Below, in pieces: positions 60,690 to 64,000 of a stretch of DNA of 64,000 nucleotides. Both the position numbers and the translations under genes were made by a program. Source of the stretch: Flaccisagitta enflata (lineage: Eukaryota > Chaetognatha > Sagittoidea > Aphragmophora); the NCBI GenBank assembly GCA_965153355.1, contig OZ231127.1, positions 7,192,001 through 7,256,000 of the forward strand, written 5' to 3'. Each line of letters opens with the position of its first letter. Positions within the stretch are counted from its first letter, which is position 1. The notes beneath the pieces are model-generated. The model was not told the DNA's origin and did not search any database. It worked only from the letters and a program-made list of their open reading frames with translations.

Positions 60690-61025
60690 AAGCATGGTTA
60701 GACATATGCTTACCATAGGATAGACACGAATGAAATGACATCTAATTGGCGTGGTAAGACATACGGTAACCATTGGATGGATTACCTTAAGGGCATTTAC
60801 ATGGTAAGACATATGGTAACCATTAGATAGATTATCCTAAGGGCATTTACGTGGTGAGACATATGGTAACCATTAGATGGATTATCCTAAGGGAATCTAC
60901 ATGGTAAGACGTATGCTAACCATCATATAGATTAACTTAAGGGCATTTACAGGGCAAGACATATAGTTGCCATTAAATTGATTGTCCTAGGGACATTTTC
61001 GTGGTAAGACATATGCTAACCATCA
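60690..61025. repeat. 50-bp tandem array, about 6 copies
   Basis: TGGTAAGAC anchors near 60752, 60802, 60852, 60902 and 60952 are 50 bp apart. Unit words: ATATGGTAACCATTAGATGG and ATTATCCTAAGGGCATTTAC. Confidence 0.92.
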
Positions 61026-61189
61026 GTCTGCTCGGTCAGCAGGTCACTACCCCGGCAAGGATCCAATCAACCTGCTGGCTTACATCCACCAAAATGTCAA
61101 TTTGTTGAAAAAAAAAACATGTGGTGGACCAGCGTGTCAAAGAACCATAATTTGTTCTCTTGGAAAGGCAATAGTAGAAAGTGAGAGAA

Positions 61190-61500
61190 CTAGTCATCCA
61201 AGGATTGCGGTACCCCATGCCCTGCTCATTTTGATAGTCTAGCGGAGCAGAAAAGGATAGCGGCGGTCAAACAGGAAACAGGGGTGAATTTTCGTATGTT
61301 CAAAACGGGGATCCAAATTCGGGTTAAGTGACAAGGATTGAGATAGTAAGGCTTGAAGGCATCAAAGGACCAGTTAGAGGCCTTACAGGGCAGATTTGAG
61401 GCCTAGGAGAGCTGATATGAGACCTGAAGAGGGCCGATTTGGGGCCTGGGAAGACTTGTTAGGATTTCAGAACCAGGGCCAACCATGGACCGCTGCCCAT
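61190..61500. mobile_element. Px element, diverged
   Basis: Outer end ACTAGTCATCCAAGGATTGC, GGTACCCCATGCCCTGCTC. Arm remnants AGCGGCGGTCAAACAGG and ACAGGGGTGAATTTTCG. Core GAGGCCTAGGAGAGCTGATA repeats. Right remnant GGACCGCTGCCCA. Confidence 0.6.
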
Positions 61501-61852
61501 AAAGAAGAGTCAGGGAATAGACCGGCATATGTATATGGAAATTATGTAAGGAAAAACGGAGCGAGGAACGGAGGGGAGCCATGGACGGTCTTTTACGGTC
61601 AAATACATGACGAAGACAAGTGACTGTCAGAGCGAAAAAAAGATACCAGACTTTGGAAGGAGATTGTAGGAAAGGAAGTAAACGACAGGTAGAGTTGAAA
61701 CAGACGGACAGACAAATTCAGGTGGACGGTTTGGCAAGAATATGTTGCAGAGAAGAATTCGAAAGAAAAGAAAGGCCGACATACTGACAGACAGCCCACT
61801 TAAGCTCTCTTGGGCCTAAAATTGACCCTTTCAAGCCTCAAATTGGCCTTTT
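61501..61852. other. No recognised feature
   Basis: Purine-rich sequence with scattered GACAGAC words; no gene or clear repeat. Confidence 0.5.
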
Positions 61853-62476
61853 GGGCAGCGGCCCCAAAGGGAATTAAGTCCTGTAGAACACAGGGGGACT
61901 TTTGTTTATCCGTCCTTCCGTCCGTCTTTCCGTCTCTTTGTCCCCATTAGGCCTCTCAGACCTAAAAGTTGCCCTCTCAGGCCTTGACTCTGCCCTCGCA
62001 GACCTAAAATTTGCCCTCTCAGGCCTGAAATCTGCCCTCTCAGGCCTGAAATCTGCCCTCTCAGCCCGGAAATCTTCCATCTCAGGCCTGAAATCTGCCC
62101 TCACAAGCCCTTTCAGGCCTCAAATTGACCCTCCCAGATATTGATTTAGCCATCCCAATCCTCAAAATCTCAGGCCCCAAAAAGGTTATCTTAGGCATCA
62201 AATAGGCACTCAGACGCATCTATGAAAGTTGAAACAACATTGCCCTTATAAAAGGAGGCCAGAATTCTCCAATATACAATATACAATATACAATATATAC
62301 AATATACAATATGTTACCATATACAGACACAATCAGTTAGAGGTGTTTGCCTGGGTAATCATTACTCGATATGGAATCATGATTCATCAGCTCCTCATTT
62401 ACCTCCTACATAATTTGAAATTATCATAAGAATATATGAGGCATCGGGTACCGCTGACTATATGACGCTTGAGCGA
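61853..62476. mobile_element. Px element with 21-bp core repeat
   Basis: Left arm GGGCAGCGGCCCCAAAGGG, AAGTCCTGTAGAACACAGGG. GTCCGTCTTTCCGTC, then at least six units of CTCAGGCCTGAAATCTGCC (61958-62110). An ATACAAT run lies at about 62271-62311. The outer right end GGGTACCGCTGAC, GACGCTTGAGCGA is at 62449-62476. The inner right arm is missing. Confidence 0.7.
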
Positions 62477-62477
62477 T

Positions 62478-63000
62478 CTTTTATTATCAAGTGTTTTAGC
62501 TTCTGCATCAATTTAAAGTAAAACACCATATGTGGCGATGCTGCTTTTTATTTGAGATATGAAAAGAGGTGTTTCATTTTAAACCTCTGTAACTTTTAAA
62601 CGCTAAAGGTAAAATTCTGAGATTGGTCTAAAATTGAAGATTCTTTGAAGGAGATTATATCAGGTTCTAGAAAAAAACACATTATGATGTGTTTGTTACG
62701 TTTTTTGGAGTTTTTCCCTAACTTATCATTTTCCATTAACATCTCATGTTAAAAATTCAACTATTTTGATTACAATATCTTTTAATTACGCACAATATAA
62801 AAAAGAAGATCATTTGAGTAATGGATATAACTTAGTAAAGGATCAATAAAGATACTCTAAATCATTTTCTTTTTTTTTTCTTTTTGCACTGGGTTAAAAA
62901 AAAAACAAACTCTTGTGTTGTGTATCAAAACACCAAAATTGGAGGGAAATTTTAGTATTTTTCAAAATGATGTAGAAGCTAAACCATTTAACAAAAAAAG
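62478..63000. mobile_element. Possible inverted-repeat element
   Basis: TTTTAGCTTCTGCATCAATTT at left (about 62494) faces the inverse TTTAGCTTCTACATCATTTTG at right (about 62963-62985). No clear TA or other target duplication. About 520 bp; it may be a diverged T6 relative. Confidence 0.4.
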
Positions 63001-63217
63001 TGCTGAGATTTTGCATGAAGAAACCGCAGTTGATATGCTTTCAAAAAAAAAAAAAAAATCCGAATTTTGTAATAGGAGTAGTTACTGCACAATACAATTT
63101 TTGCTTTAAAAGAAAAGTTAAACCAGACAGCCAGAAAGACTAACAGACAGACACTAAGACAAACTTGGAGACTGTAGGGGCGACAGTAAGGCTAAAAGAC
63201 TGACCTAGAGATATATA

Positions 63218-63818
63218 CAGGGTGAACATTGTCAAATGCAAAAAAGTATTAAGCTTTTGCTCCTAGATACTTCATCTTCATGACCTGGAATCATTTTTCT
63301 CTCATAGTACTATGCTTGACGTTTCTTGTGTCAAAATTTCATGGATCTGAGTTGAATAGTTTTTCCATAACATCAAGTTGAAGTAAAATGAATATTCACA
63401 GCTTGAGCTTTATAACTGATTTTTTTCATCTGGGCAATTTCTTTTGGAAATGTTCTGATATTATAATGACTTTAACCACAGATGCTAACTCGGTCTCGAA
63501 TGGAAGATTGTCATATTATCTTCCATTTGAGACCAATCTGGCATTTATAGCTCAAATCGTCTTCAAATGAGAGCAAATCAAAAAAAAACTTTCCTGTTTA
63601 AAGAAGAAAATTTTGAGTTAAAAATGAGCTTCTTCTAGAAATACCTCTATTACTTCAATTTAATTTGGTGGACAAAGTATCCAACTTAGACCTATGAAAT
63701 TTTGATACAAAAAATGTCAAACATAGGACTTTAAGAGAAAAGTGATTCCAGGTCATAAAGATGATGCATCTAGGAGCAAAAGCTTGATACTTTTTTGCAT
63801 TGGATAATGTTCACACTG
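63218..63818. mobile_element. T6 element, 601 bp, TA-flanked
   Basis: Ends CAGGGTGAACATTGTCAAAT and CAGTGTGAACATTATCCAAT (minus strand). The inverted repeat continues about 75 bp (GCAAAAAAGTAT, AAGCTTTTGCTCCTAGAT, ATGACCTGGAATCA) with roughly eight mismatches. TA at 63216-63217 and 63819-63820. An internal ATTGTCATATTATCTTCCAT region forms a local hairpin. Short frames inside are not domains. Confidence 0.88.
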
Positions 63819-63851
63819 TAGACGGACAGATGAACAGACGGACAGACAAAG

Positions 63852-64000
63852 AACAAGGCCGGATACACGGCAATCCAGTCGCGGACGGTTGGGCAGGAGC
63901 AGTAATGCGAAAACCGCTCGGAATTCAAAAATGTGACGGATGGACCGACCGACGGACCGACCGACGGACCGACATACCGACCTACCGACCGACACGGCAA
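63852..64000 (+). mobile_element. Hx element, subfamily B, cut by window edge
   Basis: AACAAGGCCGGATACACGGC, AATCCAGTCGCGGACGGTTG, GGCAGGAGCAGTAATGCGAA, CGGAATTCAAAAATGTGACG and the GACCGACGGACC core. It differs from 5961 at only one base in the first 100 before the core. The 3' hairpin should lie just past 64000. Confidence 0.85.

Overview
The window looks like repeat-dominated intergenic DNA from a eukaryotic nuclear genome. I see no bacterial operons, rRNA, convincing tRNA, reverse transcriptase or transposase. Very long dinucleotide tracts (GT, GA/CT and AT, up to about 370 bp), trinucleotide tracts, many minisatellites and nested non-autonomous DNA transposons suggest an animal, perhaps a marine invertebrate. 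That assignment is inference only; no gene confirms a lineage. The one protein-coding candidate is a 730-codon Ser/Thr/Pro-rich frame on the minus strand (10817-13009) with a signal-like hydrophobic start. It sits on pyrimidine-rich DNA, so it may be a compositional accident.

Most of the sequence is explained by five dispersed families, named here only for reference. Hx: short elements with a 5' block starting AACAAGGCCGG, a (GACC/GACGG)n core and a 3' hairpin followed by TAAAAA; more than 20 copies or fragments. Px: fold-back elements whose arms contain GGGCAGCGGCCCC and which enclose about 20-bp minisatellites. T6: TA-flanked inverted-repeat elements of strikingly constant length (593-622 bp, eight copies). 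Gx: MITE-like elements with GGGCGTGTTTCTAG ends and a GAGCGAAG-rich body. Pg: pogo/Tigger-like MITEs with CAGTTGAACCCCGCTCTAA-type ends. Single members of a CCGTATTTTCTC-ended MITE and of a textbook hAT MITE (perfect 8-bp target duplication) are also present.

Layout: 1-10 kb holds dinucleotide tracts, a CCGTATTTTCTC MITE, a T6 copy, a 105-bp array and Hx/Px/Gx copies. 10-16 kb holds the Ser-rich frame, a T6 copy and a (GAAT)n block. 16.1-19.8 kb is a 71-bp satellite with a sequencing-adapter-like insert. 20-32 kb holds degenerate repeats, a decamer array apparently grown from a Gx end, the hAT MITE inside a Px element, a 108-bp array, two 26-bp palindromes and AT/CT tracts. 32-47 kb holds Hx duplications, a 42-bp array, Px pairs, a long Pg element and A-rich DNA. 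47-64 kb holds T6 copies (one inside a 51-bp array, one itself split by Hx), 76-, 50- and 45-bp arrays, CT tracts and a subfamily B Hx copy cut by the window edge.

The main observation is in Hx. A 9-base word near the 5' end is the exact reverse complement of the last arm of the 3' hairpin, and both change together in five subfamilies. This fits a mobile element whose two ends must recognise each other; a Helentron/HINE-type rolling-circle element is the closest known model.
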